A DNA stretch of 29,731 bases from NCBI GenBank assembly GCA_009733715.1, contig WMKJ01000132.1, positions 1 through 29,731 on the forward strand, in the 5' to 3' direction. Source of the DNA: Herpomyces periplanetae (taxonomy: Eukaryota > Ascomycota > Laboulbeniomycetes > Herpomycetales > Herpomycetaceae). This document shows positions 1 through 10,751 of the stretch, piece after piece. A program made the translations under genes and the position numbers. Every line of letters begins with the position of its first letter. Within the stretch, counting starts at the first letter, position 1. The notes under the pieces were generated by a model, which worked only from the letters and a program-made list of their open reading frames with translations, ran no database searches and was not told where the DNA came from.

Positions 1-927
1 TAAATCTTTATAGTGTCATTTTTCACTACAGTTTTGAGACCCAAATTTTAACATTTTTGCATATATTTTTCTGCTTGCAAATTTTCTTCGTTAACTGTAC
101 ACTTTTGTAGTCGACCAAAAATGGTTTATGTGGTCAATTACTTGTTATGAACACAAAAGATGTAAAAATTTGCAATTAATACGTTAAATTTTTTGAGCTT
201 TTCAACAAAACTGTTCATGGTGATATAGGACGTGGTTTGGTATACTCTTTTGATGTAATTTTTTTGGGGAATTTTGACCTGTTGTCCAAATTATATTTGA
301 TCATTACTGTAATTTTGGAAAAATACTTTTTTGTAGAAACATTAAATCTTTGTTTATGACCCTATACATTTTTCTTTATATGATAATTTTTGCGATATGT
401 TCATTACGAGGTTTTCATTAATATTTAGTTAATTCATGGGGGTTGAGTATATACTTACAGTTTAACATCAATCTGTGCGTATACATGTGAGATTTCTTGT
501 ACCAATTTTCCTTGTAAAATAATATATATTAATGAGAAAATCCCTGCAACCGACCCCGTTAAAACCACATCAAGAATATTGCATTTCGTATAATTGCATA
601 CCCTTCATTGAGCTATTTAATATAGATTATATGATTTGACAATATTATTTTGGAGAAAGATTGAAAAAGTAATACATTCAAATTTTTATAAAAATCTTTG
701 CTGTTTAATGGTATAATGTTAAGTTAATTTTTATTCCTATAAATGATTGGAGTATTTGGTTCATGACGGGTACGACCTGTTAGTTTTGCTGTGAATGATC
801 TTAGCTCAAACCCACCCCAAACTATTTCGTGCAACTCAAGGACAACGATATTTTCAATTTTCAAATTTGGTATCGTTATCTTTCCGATTAGCTAGCATAG
901 CAAATAATTATCCTTTATTTACCATTT
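1..927. repeat. Flank part of the tandem unit, no gene seen
   Basis: No coding sequence is seen here. Bases 1-600 resemble 14600-15350 in order and content: the ACTGTACAC / GGACC-type stretch near 95-150 matches 14850-14900, GGGAATTTTGACC near 266 matches GGGAGATTTTGACC near 15009, and TGTGAGATTTCTTG near 486 matches TATGAGATTTCTTG near 15200. Bases 720-830 resemble 4800-4880, sharing CTGTTAGTTT and TAGCTCAAA-C-CACC. I infer that this is the downstream flank of a copy whose first exons lie left of the window. Divergence is high, so the alignments are by eye. Confidence 0.55.
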
Positions 928-1057
928 TTGTTACTTGACATTATTAATTCAATGTTAAGAATACAAAAATTCTCGATCTTTTTGTTTGCCGAAATTTGCT
1001 ATTATGGGAAAAGTGGTTTTTATACCTATTCATATGACGATGGATATCTACGGTCAG
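928..1057 (+). CDS. Candidate downstream exon (nidogen-like part of a PLXDC/CP391S-type gene)
   Basis: This is an open stretch with an ATG at 952, reading through CYYGKSGFYTYSYDDGYLRS and ending at a good donor (TCAG|GTGTCT, intron from 1058). Homologous DNA recurs at about 4990-5103, where the reading YGRKIS-FYIYS lies before an A|GTAAGA donor, and at 15715-15811, where MLRLDK lies before a G|GTTAAC donor. Of the three only this copy is free of stops. The spacing YG...Y...DDG...G recalls the YG...ATGGFI..G stretch of the nidogen-like module of plexin-domain-containing proteins; that match is from memory and is weak on its own. It probably belongs to a gene whose first three exons lie off the left edge. 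The true 5' end of the exon is not fixed. Confidence 0.5.
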
Positions 1058-1153
1058 GTGTCTTTATATGTTATTCATTAGCATGTAAAATTTTATGTTC
1101 ACTGACTCTCTATAAAATTTAGTTTATGGAGAAAAATTACTTTTTGATTTCAG

Positions 1154-1311
1154 TTATTAAGTTAACTATTTAAATGTACTATTGAAATTGAGGCACAGTA
1201 ATGTTACTCCTATATATTTTGATCCTTTCATAAATCAGTCATTTGTTGTGGAACATAGCAATTGCGATCATGAGAAACATCATCAATTCAGTATATGGAA
1301 TTTCTTAAAAG
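1154..1311 (+). CDS. Candidate next exon with TPIYFDP motif
   Basis: The sequence TTTCAG at 1148-1153 could be the acceptor, and AAAAG|GTATAA at 1311/1312 is a good donor. From 1182 the frame reads LKLRHSNVTPIYFDPFINQS and on to FSIWNFLK with no stop up to the donor. The stretch resembles the Y-I-A-P-L...FDP...VVQW segment that follows the ATGGFI region in PLXDC proteins, which is the order expected after the preceding candidate exon. A stop lies between 1154 and 1182 in this frame, so either the acceptor is elsewhere or the exon is damaged. The homologous place in the next unit (about 5210-5235) still reads -FDP- but carries stops. An NVT sequon is present. Confidence 0.4.
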
Positions 1312-1699
1312 GTATAATGCCTGAAATCAACGCACATATTCAAGTATTTCAGCAAAGAGAATAATAATTTGTACCTCATGTTTCCAAATGTCAATGGGGA
1401 GTACAGGAAAATCGGTTTATTAGAAAAAACCATAAATATCCAATTTATCCCAAAGGGAATATAAAAAAATCTCAATGTATAGTTATAAATACTTATAAAT
1501 TTATGTATCTGGAAGTTGTAATTAAGTTTACACGGTGCTATAACGAAATAATCGAGGTTTTGTTGTAATATATTTGAAGATTGATATGTTGCACCAATTG
1601 AAATATTTGTTAGGGTAAATTTGGTTTATTAATGTTACTAGCTTAAATAGATATACGCTTTGATAAATATATGTATTCTAAAATTAACACAATGAAGCT

Positions 1700-2613
1700 A
1701 TAATTTTCTAGTATTGCGAATCATCGATGATTTCAGATTCAACGAGGGTTCCTTGTAAGTCCACTACGAGTATTAATATGATTAAAGACATAAAATTTGA
1801 AGGACGATTGTGACCAAAATCCCCGCAAAAAGCAATTTGGCATTCAGCCTTGCAAAATTAGGAAATACCTGAACCGTCTCTTTCCGTCCTCAGATTGTAT
1901 TTCCTAATCGGGAAATATTTTAAAATTTTGTAGAAAATTTCCTCTGCGTGATACACTTATGTTTAAAAACTTTAGTAGAAAATGTATCTCCGTAGTTTTT
2001 GTTTATAATATTACATTATGAAGATTGTTGAAATGATAAATATTAAATAGTACTACTGTTCCATGGCTCATTTAAGATTTATCTTCTCTTGAATATTTCT
2101 GTCGGCTAATATAGAGCGAAACTACACTACATTAAAGTATTAACGATTACCTTCGTCTCACACGTATCCAGTAATAGTGTTAGAGTATCACAACACCTGG
2201 AAAATTTAATTCAGAATATTTCTATCCAATTTTGCACAAAGATTATTTAAAAATGCTTTATAGATGCGGAAACCAGAAATGAAACACTCAACAACATTAA
2301 AAAAAATTATTGTTTTTCCATTGTGAATTTTATGTACATAAACTTTTTGAAAAAACAAAAGATTTCCAAAAAGTTACATTAATTAATGGTGGAATATAAT
2401 CATTCGCCATTTATCCATGAAGCCTCTAAGGCAGAAGTTCTGCGTACTAAATATATGCTATATCATATTTTGAGAATTATATTATTTTGCCTGGTTCCCC
2501 AGTAAATTCATTTTGAAATTTACTTGAATTCAGAATATTTTAAGTTATTGCTGTAGTAAATTTCCAAAAGGTTCAGTCGTTTTAATTGGGATTATAGTAA
2601 ATTTTGATTCTTA
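1700..2613. repeat. Upstream flank block of P1, shared with P4, P2 and P5
   Basis: Bases 1800-1925 share order and wording with 12325-12470: AAAGCAATTT, CATTCAGCCTT, AAATTAGGAAAT, ATTTCCTAAT and GGGAAATATTT all occur in series. Worn relatives are at about 5860-5985 and 16550-16690, both with CCA-TTCAAAAGGTTAC. The TCTGTCGGCTAA stretch near 2099 also matches TCTGTTCGCTAA near 12650. No gene is seen in the block. It precedes the first exon of P1 as its relatives precede P4 and P2, so it is part of the duplicated unit and may hold the promoter. Confidence 0.6.
1857..1908. promoter_or_regulatory. Inverted repeat upstream of P1
   Basis: ATTAGGAAAT (1857-1866) and its exact reverse complement ATTTCCTAAT (1899-1908) enclose a 32-base loop, followed at once by CGGGAAATATTT. 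The same two 10-base arms lie at 12382-12391 and 12438-12447 before P4 with an unrelated-looking, longer loop. The distance from the right arm to the start codon is 706 bases here and 708 there. A regulatory or structural role is inference. Confidence 0.45.
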
Positions 2614-3474
2614 ATGTTAAATATTATGTTATCTAATATTTTAGTCCCAAGTATATTTCTACTTGTAAAATTTGCTTTTGGGCGGTGGACATTTGATGAT
2701 TCGGTTTATAATTTGGCGTATAATTATAGTGGTATTCTCCACTGGTACCGTTTTGTTTACGATAGCACAACATATGAAGGAGATATTAACTTAAAACTAG
2801 TTCGCAATGTGAGTTCATTTTTACTGTACAAACGAATCATGAAAATCCTTAAAATTAATCATTTGAGTATTATTAGGACATGGCTGAAAGCTTTGGCCCA
2901 TTAGTATTTCGAAAAGTCTGTGACTCGACTTCACGATGTGTTGTTTTATATTTTAAAGACACACAAATTTATCATCGTAGGGATTTTTTTTAAATGTGCA
3001 AATTCAATGGATCGATTTCGTATTAAAATGATTAAACATTGGGTTATAGTTACAACGGATTCTTCTGGAATAGCTATATTTAAAAGAATATTTTTGGGAA
3101 ATCAAAAGCCGCAAATCTTCAGGCAAACCTCTCAATCCTATCCTAGCATTAAAACCTTTAACTCACATTACTTTTTGATAACATTTTTGGATATTCATGC
3201 GCATGAAGCCAAACTTCATATACTCCCATCTTTACCTAAGAATAAACCTAGCGCAAGACAGATAAAAATTATTGGATGCACTGGAAGTATTCACAGATTC
3301 AATTTTATTATTCAGTTTTATATGGAGGCACCTGATCATAAATTTCCAGAGGATCTGGGAAGCTTGGATTTTTCTAGGCCATATTATTTTTGGAATTGGT
3401 GGGATGCAGAATTTTCGGAAAAACATTCATATGGACTAGAGCGAGACCCAATGATATATCCGCCAACATCATGA
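2614..3474 (+). CDS. P1: secreted CP391S/PLXDC-like protein, three exons
   Basis: Join 2614-2808, 2877-2976 and 3050-3474, about 239 residues. Exon 1 has ATG at 2614 (a second at 2626), a signal peptide of about 23 residues ending KFAFG, then RWTFDDSVYNLAYNYSG and HWYRF. It ends in phase 0 at AAT|GTGAGT. Exon 2 holds LVFRKVCD and a second Cys and ends in phase 1 at C|GTAGGG, a poor but GT-bearing donor. Exon 3 starts after GTTATAG and holds KIIGCTGS and LDFSRPYYFWNWW, with the stop at 3472. An NYS sequon lies in exon 1. Exon sizes, phases and motifs match P2 and P3, which is strong evidence for the model. Introns are 68 and 73 bases. The protein is predicted to be secreted; its function is unknown. 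The gene may continue into downstream exons of the larger family or be a short form. Confidence 0.8.
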
Positions 3475-3619
3475 TTGTTTTCTGGAGCTATATGCGTAAA
3501 AAATATTGATGTTTTATGCAGGATGTGGTTTGAACTCGTCCCTAAAATTTCGATGCAACTAGTGATTTGTACTAAGCGTTGATGTATTAAGTATGAAAAA
3601 AAACATTACTACATGATAA
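3475..3619 (+). other. Post-P1 sequence, no gene
   Basis: CCGCCAACAT-ATGATTG at the end of P1 also occurs after the P2 stop (CCGCCAACATGCGATTG, about 7519). The two genes are therefore homologous across the stop, and P2 reaches its stop earlier. Confidence 0.4.
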
Positions 3620-3808
3620 TTGACACCTGAAAATTTATATTTGTCCAAATGTAATTATTACTCACTTCCCATTCAGTATGGTAGTATGACTACTAATGTA
3701 AGTGGTGAGATACTACAGAATAATATGCCGCCACTTTACCTTTCCATAACTCATGGATACATTGAGCAATGCCTTACTATTAAATTGGATAACAAATTAA
3801 TGAAATAG
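3620..3808 (+). CDS. Candidate late exon (GEIL...PPLYLS type)
   Basis: The open frame reads KCNYYSLPIQYGSMTTNVSG, then EILQNNMPPLYLSITHGYIE, and stops at 3806. DNA and protein resemble 5281-5466 (GGTGAG start, then GELILKRTPL and a Y-I-x-x-C-L near the end). The pattern S-x-P/F-x-Q...(D/N/S)G-E/R-I...P recalls the last part of the nidogen-like module in PLXDC proteins as I remember it. No clear acceptor or donor is fixed. P4 lacks this segment: its third exon runs straight into sequence equivalent to about 3890. It could be an exon of P1 or a displaced remnant of another copy. Confidence 0.35.
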   Translation: MTPENLYLSKCNYYSLPIQYGSMTTNVSGEILQNNMPPLYLSITHGYIEQCLTIKLDNKLMK

Positions 3809-3829
3809 TAATGTATATCTTAGACTAAC

Positions 3830-4600
3830 AATATATGAATATATATTTAAAAAACCCCCAATTGATAGGGATGTTTACCATGGGACGAGTTATGTTATCT
3901 TTGGAATTAGAATAACGATATAACTCATCCCAACAATGATGTCGAATACTTATTGATTTGTGTGTTGTAACAATTAGATATATGTAATTTTTACCTTTTC
4001 GAGTCCATACTAACTTGCACTTTTACCAAATTAACTATATATCTTTTTCATTGCTGTAATCACTGCAAAGAAATTTTCAATGGCATGTTTTTAAGAGTTT
4101 AAGAGGGGAACCTTTTTCTTGGAGTGCAGGTATAATTCCTGGTCGATTAACTGTTGTCCAATTATTGTGATTATGCCCAAAAAGATGTTCGATGTTCTGG
4201 TAAAAGTATTTAAAGACATTTTGATATTGATGGCGTATAGCACCAATACCAATTTGCGTAAATTTCAATTACCGGTAGTAAAGAATATATTTTGCATAAA
4301 GTGCGAAAAATAACTTTTAAAATACTACATCCTTCTGGTATGTGGAATAACCGCTAAAATTATCAATTATATAAATATATATTTAATGGTTCTTACGATT
4401 TGGATTTTTCATAAACAGTTAAATTTTTTTCTCCTTTTAATGTTCCAATTAATATAGTTAAAGGCACATCTGTAACATTCTTTTGAAAGTTTTGCAAATT
4501 TTACAAAAAACTTCCCTGTGTGCTATTATTCGCCTTGTTTTATCCAATTTTGGTTATATGCATCAGTTATTATTTAGAAAGTCACATTTAGTATTATAAC
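3830..4600. repeat. Downstream flank block of P1, shared with P4
   Basis: The block matches 13945-14600 in order. Shared strings include AACTCATC-CAACAATGA, AACCATTAGATATAT/AACAATTAGATATAT, CCAAATTAACTAT, GCAATCACTG-AAAGAAATTTT and CTGGTAT/TTGGTAT followed by ATAACCG. Open frames of about 63 codons on either strand inside it are not conserved with the other copy and are not called as genes. Confidence 0.65.
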
Positions 4601-4994
4601 ACTAATTTTCTTAATTCACTATATCCTACGAGTTTTAATTACAGAAAATCATTCAGTTTCATTTTTCGAGTATCATTAAGGTGCAAATTTTTTTACGAGA
4701 GTCGATTGAAAAAATCCAAGTGCCGGCCAATGATAAAAGCCTTTACCTTTTTAGCAATTGTGTTGAATTTTTATATCAAATAAATATATCTAGTTAATTT
4801 TTAGACTATTGGTTGCATTTGGCACGTAAGATCTGTTAGTTTGAAGGGTCTAGCTCAAATCCACCACAAAAACATAAATTAATTCAAGAATATCGACATG
4901 TTCATTCTACAGGTATGATAGCAGTAACTAGTAAATTCGACAGTAGGGTGAAAGATTTTCCATTTTGTAAAATTTTTAACACTGTATATTTACA

Positions 4995-5103
4995 AATAAA
5001 TTACAGGAAAATTAAGATTCCCAATTTTGTATATTTAATGAAAGTTACGGCCGTAAGATAAGTTGATTTTATATATATTCATAACATGATTGATTTCTAT
5101 GGA
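4995..5103 (+). pseudogene. Decayed copy of the 928-1057 exon
   Basis: From 5043 the frame reads SYGRKIS, a stop, FYIYS, a stop, then HD and FLWS before a clean donor A|GTAAGAG at 5103/5104. This lines up with CYYGKSGFYTYSYDDGYLRS at 1003-1057. The two or three in-frame stops show that the exon is no longer coding, while the donor is intact. Confidence 0.5.
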
Positions 5104-5280
5104 GTAAGAGTTTTAATACCTCTTTCGTTAGCATATTAAATTGAATAGATACAGACTGTTTATAAACTTGAGTTATTAGAGAAGCACTAAATATTTCTAA
5201 TTTCAAAGTGCCATGATTTCGATCCTAAATAATTAGAAACTATAGTAAATCAGTCATACAACATAAACCATTTTGATTGA

Positions 5281-5466
5281 AATGGTGAGTTAATTCTTAA
5301 ACGTACTCCTTTATGCACTATATATAATGGAAAATTACTTGGAATAAATGTAGGTGTCAGAGTAATTGACGATGGAGGTCGTTTTACCGTACAAAATATA
5401 TACAGAATGATCGACGGGCAATACATTAATTTCTGTCTAGCAGAAAAGATAAATCCACACACCTAA
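5281..5466 (+). CDS. Candidate late exon GELILKR...VGVRVID
   Basis: The open + strand frame of 61 codons reads NGELILKRTPLCTIYNGKLL, then GINVGVRVIDDGGRFTVQNI, and YRMIDGQYINFCLAEK before the stop at 5464. It starts just after a stop at 5278, so the exon boundary is uncertain. The layout (NG-E-L-I...P...VGV......Y+....Y) resembles the closing strands of the PLXDC nidogen-like module (DGRI...Y..IP...VKVGLSDAF...). Relatives in the window are 3620-3808 and 25716-25898 (NLYNQPLYVSMGVG). The minus-strand open frame over the same bases is a shadow. It probably belongs to the P1 unit, about 1.8 kb after its third exon. Confidence 0.45.
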   Translation, partial: NGELILKRTPLCTIYNGKLLGINVGVRVIDDGGRFTVQNIYRMIDGQYINFCLAEKINPHT

Positions 5467-5859
5467 TGTATTCTCATTGATGAGGAATGGAATAATTTAA
5501 GTTTAAATTTATTGATGCCTAAAAGTTGTTTATAACTTGGAGTTGGTATTGGGCTTACTGGATACAGTGATAAGATTTGGTGAATGCAGGTTTGAAACTA
5601 AACATCAAGTATTTTATGATAATAAATTAAACAAAATAGTAAAGAGTTGTAACTAGAGAAATCTCTACATAGAAAATATGGGAACAATAATCGATTTGGA
5701 AAAAGACAGACTTTGTTGCACGCAATTGAACACCGATATTTATTTTCCGAATAAGTCAACGCAACTACAAATAGTGGTATCAATAGTTTGGCTATCAAGG
5801 CGATGCATTGCAAATCCATAGAGTGCTAATAAACAACAAGAAAAAACCAAAGTTGATGG

Positions 5860-5990
5860 AATTTAGATTTCTAAAAACATGCAACTTTAATTTTCACCTC
5901 TTTGATGAAAGAAGAAAGCAAAGCTGTCTTCTTAAATTGCGCTTTTTTTCCATTCAAAAGGTTACGTTTCCTAAGAAGAAATATTTTAAT
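5860..5990. repeat. Worn upstream element before P2
   Basis: CCATTCAAAAGGTTACGTTTCCTAA (split as CCATTCAAAAGG and GTTACGTTTCCTAA) corresponds to CCAATTCAAAAGGTTACATTTTCC at 16646 and to the TTTCCTAAT arm at 1900 and 12439. Its end lies about 690 bases before the P2 start, close to the 706-708 bases seen for P1 and P4. The left arm of the inverted repeat is not recognisable here. Confidence 0.4.
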
Positions 5991-6661
5991 TTTACACATA
6001 CTATTATGTCTTCATTTTTAGACATTGTCATGCCATATACAATATATTTTAAAAACCTTTGTAGTAACTTTACCATAACAGTTTTCGAATTTGTGCTACG
6101 TTTTTGTAGGAGCTTCACATTTCTGTAATATTATTCTAACCTATCAAGTTTGAATCATTTAGGGTGTTCTTTTGCACGAATGATTCTATCACTGGACTGG
6201 AAGCTTGACGACTTTATTCTACATTTAGCCTAACATTAATCTTGTTCCCCTTCATGAACATGTAGGTATATTTGCGTCCAGATAGATAATGACAGTTATT
6301 CAACTAGAATGATTAAGAATCAAACTCCTAGCTTATAATCAAAAGTATGATAAAAATGATCACGATTTACCCTGAATTTTAGTTGCCATCGTCGTAACTA
6401 TTATGCATATTTCATTTTGGGCAAAATTTGTTTTTACCAGAAGATTTTATCACCAACTCATAATAACTCTTGCTGATAGACCTTATACCCCAACATTTAC
6501 TTGAATTAATGTGAGAAAATACTTCAAAACCAAGAGTAATCTATGTTTAAAATTCAATTAAAATACAAAAGATTTCCTTGTAGATTTCAAGTGAATTTTT
6601 GTGGAATTATTTCCTGGTTAATGTTAATGTTTGTATTTTTTAGTTGGAACGGTAAACCATC
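5991..6661 (+). other. Upstream region of P2, no gene seen
   Basis: This is AT-rich sequence. Open frames of 70-106 codons that overlap it or lie just before it (5598-5819 minus, 5808-6128 plus) have low-complexity F/L/K-rich translations and are not conserved in the homologous stretches before P1 and P4. No convincing TATA box or initiator could be fixed. Confidence 0.4.
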
Positions 6662-7488
6662 ATGTTTCTTGGAGTCGTTGGATTGAGTCTATTTATGCTT
6701 GTGCACTCGGTGTTTGGGTTGTTTGTTGGTGATGATTCTATGTATAACTTGTTGTATACTAAGAATGGTGAATTCCAATGGTATCACTTTGCCTATAACA
6801 GTTCATTATTTCATGACGATATCATAGACTTAAAGCTAGTTCGACGTGTGAGTAAAACTAAACTTTGTCAACACACTACCAAAATAAAAGTATCACATTC
6901 TCAAATCAATACTAGGATAAAGCTCAGGACCTGACTCCATTGGTGTTTCGAAGGATTTGTGATGATGACAATTGTTGTATTGTTCTACATTCACATCGAA
7001 AAATAATCTATCACTGTGAGTAACAATTTGTATATATTGCTTGTATATCATTGCATGAATAAAGTATTGATAGATTCGTTATAGTTATTACGGACGAATT
7101 TGGGAAGATAATGCTTAAAAGTCAATTTCAGAAACACGATACACCGCAATATTTTACATTAACTTCTACACGTTACAATAGTCTTGATATATTTCCCTTT
7201 AATTATTATTCTTTTGTTGCTGACGATCCAAATGAATATGAAGGTGCACTATTTATTAATACTAAGGAAGATGCAACATCAGCATCGCAACAAAATTTAA
7301 AGATCTATGGATGTGTCGGGAGTACGCATACTTTCAAGCATATTTTTCAACCAAGATCAGTAGGATTTGGTCGCGATGTATTGAGTAAAATAAGAGAAAT
7401 CGATTTTTCTAGAGCATATTTCTTCACGAATTATTGGAATGTGAGATTCAATAATGAAGTTTCAGAGATTCATAGTGCAGATCTATAG
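6662..7488 (+). CDS. P2: secreted CP391S/PLXDC-like protein, three exons
   Basis: Join 6662-6847, 6916-7015 and 7085-7488, about 229 residues. Exon 1 encodes a 19-residue signal peptide ending HSVFG, then DDSMYNLLY, QWYHFAYNSS (NSS sequon) and LKLVRR|GTGAGT. Exon 2, after AATACTAG, encodes LVFRRICD and a CC pair and ends T|GTGAGT. Exon 3, after CGTTATAG, encodes ITDEFGK, YEGALFI, KIYGCVGS, QPRSVGFGRDV and IDFSRAYFFTNYW, with the stop at 7486. Introns of 68 and 69 bases and phases 0 and 1 equal those of P1 and P3. It ends a few codons sooner than P1 and P3. Amino-acid similarity to P3 is clear over the whole length while the spacers have drifted, which suggests selection on the protein. Predicted secreted, function unknown. 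Confidence 0.83.
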
Positions 7489-9928
7489 CTGTGTTTTGAA
7501 ATTCGCAATACATTCTTCCGCCAACATGCGATTGAAATTGGTCCTAAACGAAAATTCGTTTACATACTGTTGATCCACTTATTAGTTAGTCGTTCATTAT
7601 TTAGTAGAGTAGCGATTTAAATTCAAGTCTAAAGCACTATACGAGAAAATTATTTTCGAACAGTTCAATATTTAATGGGAATAATAACCATTTAAAAAGT
7701 AATTGCATTCAGGCTGTGATGATCACTCAACTTCACTGGATCCTGGGTTAATATCCTGTGATAAATAGTAATATTTTGCAAGATACCATCTCACTCCTAA
7801 AATTTGTCGTTTATAGAATGAAATATTAGAAGTAACAATTCATCACAACATTAAAGCGATAAGCATAAGGATGTCTTAAGCCGTAATAGATATATTGATG
7901 GAAAATTGGACTACAGCTCCCTCAAGTTGTAGCGACATTTATTCTACCACGCTCTGGAAAATATATATTTCCAAAACTTTGAAAAAGTTAACTTCTTTTT
8001 ATAAATATTCAGTCGTATGATTTACGGTGTTGTTATTTACATATGCTAACTTGTTTTATCGAATAGCATCATGCTTGTTTTACTGTATACTTTACCATGG
8101 CCATCTCATTGTCAATAGAAATATATTTTTGGTTAATGTTTAGACAGCCCTGGGCGTAATAGTTTCTCGTAGCAAGAATCTTTTTTCCATTATAAATTTA
8201 ATGAGGGTTGTGTTGGGATTTTCATCCAGTAATGGGCATGCGGAACGGCGACGACAGTGTTTTAAAACGATGAACCGATCGATAGCAACAGCAATAATAC
8301 GTCCACGTAAAATATTTGGTTCAGTAGCAAAAACAGATCAACAAGTAAAGTACCACAACGGCGTTCCTAAGTACCATTGCAAATTCTACTTACACATCCA
8401 AACGTAAAACTTTATCCAAAATAAAAACATTTCTGATGTTGTCGGGAGTTAGTATGTAATTTCATGTCTCTAATTAACTCTTGTAAGAATATTTTATTTT
8501 AAAAGTCTGGAATAATCAGAATAACTCTTTAAAACCTGTAAAGCCGTTGTTACAATAAACCAAATCGACCTCCCATTGCTCTGTATTTTTCAAGATTTAT
8601 CATATTTAGAATAAATATCGCAAGTATTTGGTCAATATGGAACTTGTTACCCATATTCTCAATTGTCATTATTTCATGTATACCACAAGTTTTCCTTAAT
8701 TATTGCTTAGTGAATATTAGTTGAGTAAAGAAATCACTTTAATCAACATATTTAATGTTTCGAAGTCTACACATCTAAATACCGCAAAGTGTTGATTGTA
8801 ATAATCTAGCTACTGTCGTTCTCTCAAAAGACTTTTACAATTACCCATTATTTAAGTAGTAAGATTTTTTGCGATTTGTTTTGCTTGATTTGTACCATAA
8901 TCATTGGCTTGAAATATTCTAGTTTGACCAAATGATGGACTGAATTTATTCTTCTATTCTATTAATCTTTTAGAGTCTTCAATCGAGGCATGTAACCGGT
9001 TAATTTATTAACAATGAACGATTTTAATTTCAATGTTATTCAGTGAACCTTGTATGTTATATAAAGGAATAAGTCGGGGATGGTGATACTCTTTGACATA
9101 TGTAGATTTGAGCTTAAACTATTTTTGTGAAATAAAAATTAAGCTGCTACAAAAATTCATTTATACAATTTAGGTACAATGAAAAGTCTTTATAAGTAAA
9201 TGTTCGAACTACTTGCCCCAAATAAAAGTTCACCGAATTTCACTCCTTGAAAACTTTCATGCACTTTTCAAAATTGAACTTCATTATCTTTTACTATAAT
9301 TTACATTTATAGTCATCATGCAATATGCTACAATGTAATAGCTGGCAAGATTATTTTAATTGTATTTATGTCGCTGTATGATTTAGGTTTTAAATCTGCA
9401 TACATGCTACTGTCCTCCAGCAGAAAACAAAACCCCATCACATTACTTATAGTTTATAATGCTGTACCCTTATTTCACTCTTTTCTTCTAGCATCACTGT
9501 CATACCACTAATTTCAAATGCTTCTTTAATAGATTGATGTTGTTCAATGTATTGAGGTGATTTTTTTGTAAAGGCTTGCAGATCTGTGATCTGGAATTAC
9601 TATATAATAAATGGAATTCTACATAAATTTTCACGTCAGTTGACTTTTAAACAAATTTATATTTCTTAAATTAAATTTTAACCAAAGCTCTCTTCCGCAT
9701 AATATCTGAGTAGACGTCCGTTTTCCGTTCATTATATCATGGGAAACTACAGAATGTGCAGCATTTGCAATTGTCAGATAATATTTCCTTATTTTGATGA
9801 CAATCGACGACTATGACTTGATGTATTTCGCAATTTATTGAGTGAAAGAACATTACATTATTTAGAACAAGGAAGTTTTATTAAAGGTGTAGCGTTGTAT
9901 CGGTGTAAATAGCGTGAGCTTGTTCATA
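7489..9928 (+). other. P2-P3 spacer, no firm gene
   Basis: The spacer is AT-rich with no recognised gene. One open frame at 8201-8407 (68 codons, non-ATG start, reads FSSSNGHAERRRQCFKTMN) is more GC-rich than its surroundings but has no relative in the window, so I leave it uncalled. The upstream block and inverted repeat seen before P1 and P4 were not found before P3, nor were the downstream-type exons found after P2. This spacer may thus come from a differently broken unit. Confidence 0.4.
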
Positions 9929-10751
9929 ATGTTACCCGAAATCATAGCGTTGGGTTTACTCCTATTATATCCGGTATTTGGATCATGGGTATATGACGAC
10001 TCTATCTATAGCATCAAATTCGGTCGTGATAACATTTGGTTTTGGTATGACTTTACTCACAACAGTACATCAGCAGACGGAAACATTATTACCATAAAGT
10101 TGATTCGTAGTGTATGTGTAGCCAAACTATTCATTTACACTCCCGAAATTTGTACATTTAAATCCTCTAATGTATATTAGGAAAAATTTTTTAACTCTCG
10201 ATTAACATTTCGAAAAGTTTGTGATGAGAAAGGGAGTTGCGTTGCTGCATATTCTGAACACGGTCGAATTTATCATTGTGAGCAACTATTATCATGTTAC
10301 CTCATGAACAAAATATATTAATCTATACGTTATAGTCACTGTGGATGAACATGGAAAAGTTATATTTAAGAGTAAATTCTCCAAAGGGGAGAAGCCAGTA
10401 CAATTTCATTTCGATTTTCAGTACAAAAATAATCTCGTTCTACCTATAACATGTTATTATGAAATGTCTTTTCTCGACAAGTTCGAGAATGAGGGTGCAT
10501 TATATGTGGTACAAAGAGACGCTTCCCAAACCTCTTATCCACAAAATTTAAAGGTCACTGGGTGCAGCATAGGCTATCACGAATACAATTACATTGTCCA
10601 GCCTAGATCAATAGGAAATGGACGTGATGTAGTAGAAAGAATGTCTGGCCTCGATTTTTCTAGACCATATTACTTCTGGAATTATTGGCATTTAAAATTT
10701 TACGGTGAAATTTCTGGAGTACAGCATGCAGATCTAATGATTCTACCTTGA
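9929..10751 (+). CDS. P3: secreted CP391S/PLXDC-like protein, three exons
   Basis: Join 9929-10111, 10181-10277 and 10336-10751, about 231 residues. The first ATG at 9929 opens an 18-residue signal peptide (MLPEIIALGLLLLYPVFG), followed by SWVYDDSIYSIKFG, WFWYDFTHNST (NST sequon) and IKLIRS|GTATGT. Exon 2 after TATATTAG reads LTFRKVCDEKGSC and ends RIYH with T|GTGAGC. Exon 3 after CGTTATAG reads TVDEHGKVIF, CYYEMSF, EGALYVV, KVTGCSIG, IVQPRSIGNGRDVV and LDFSRPYYFWNYW, with the stop at 10749. The IVQPRSIG and DFSRPYYFWNYW stretches are the best-preserved parts of the family and what made me think of CP391S. Introns are 69 and 58 bases. It looks the most intact of the copies. Extracellular or egg-shell/egg-secretion roles would be guesses from the name only. 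Confidence 0.85.

Larger units (their letters stand above)
4660..5540. repeat. Block homologous to 580-1560 and 15400-16350
   Basis: GATCTGTTAGTTT followed by TAGCTCAAATCCACCACAAA (4829-4880) matches GACCTGTTAGTTT followed by AGCTCAAACCCACCCCAAA (775-825). The offset between the blocks, about 4.05-4.08 kb, equals the spacing of P1 and P2 (4048 bases), so both units were duplicated as wholes. The block contains the two exon remnants listed next. Confidence 0.6.

Noticed and set aside
2920-3049. Longer open frame entering P1 exon 3 from 2920
   Set aside because: It is read-through of the second intron. The family splice pattern, the GTTATAG acceptor at 3043-3049 and the fit to P2 and P3 support exon 3 starting at 3050.
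5250-5462. Minus-strand open frame over the late-exon candidate
   Set aside because: It is a shadow. The + strand frame has the family-like GEL...VGV reading.
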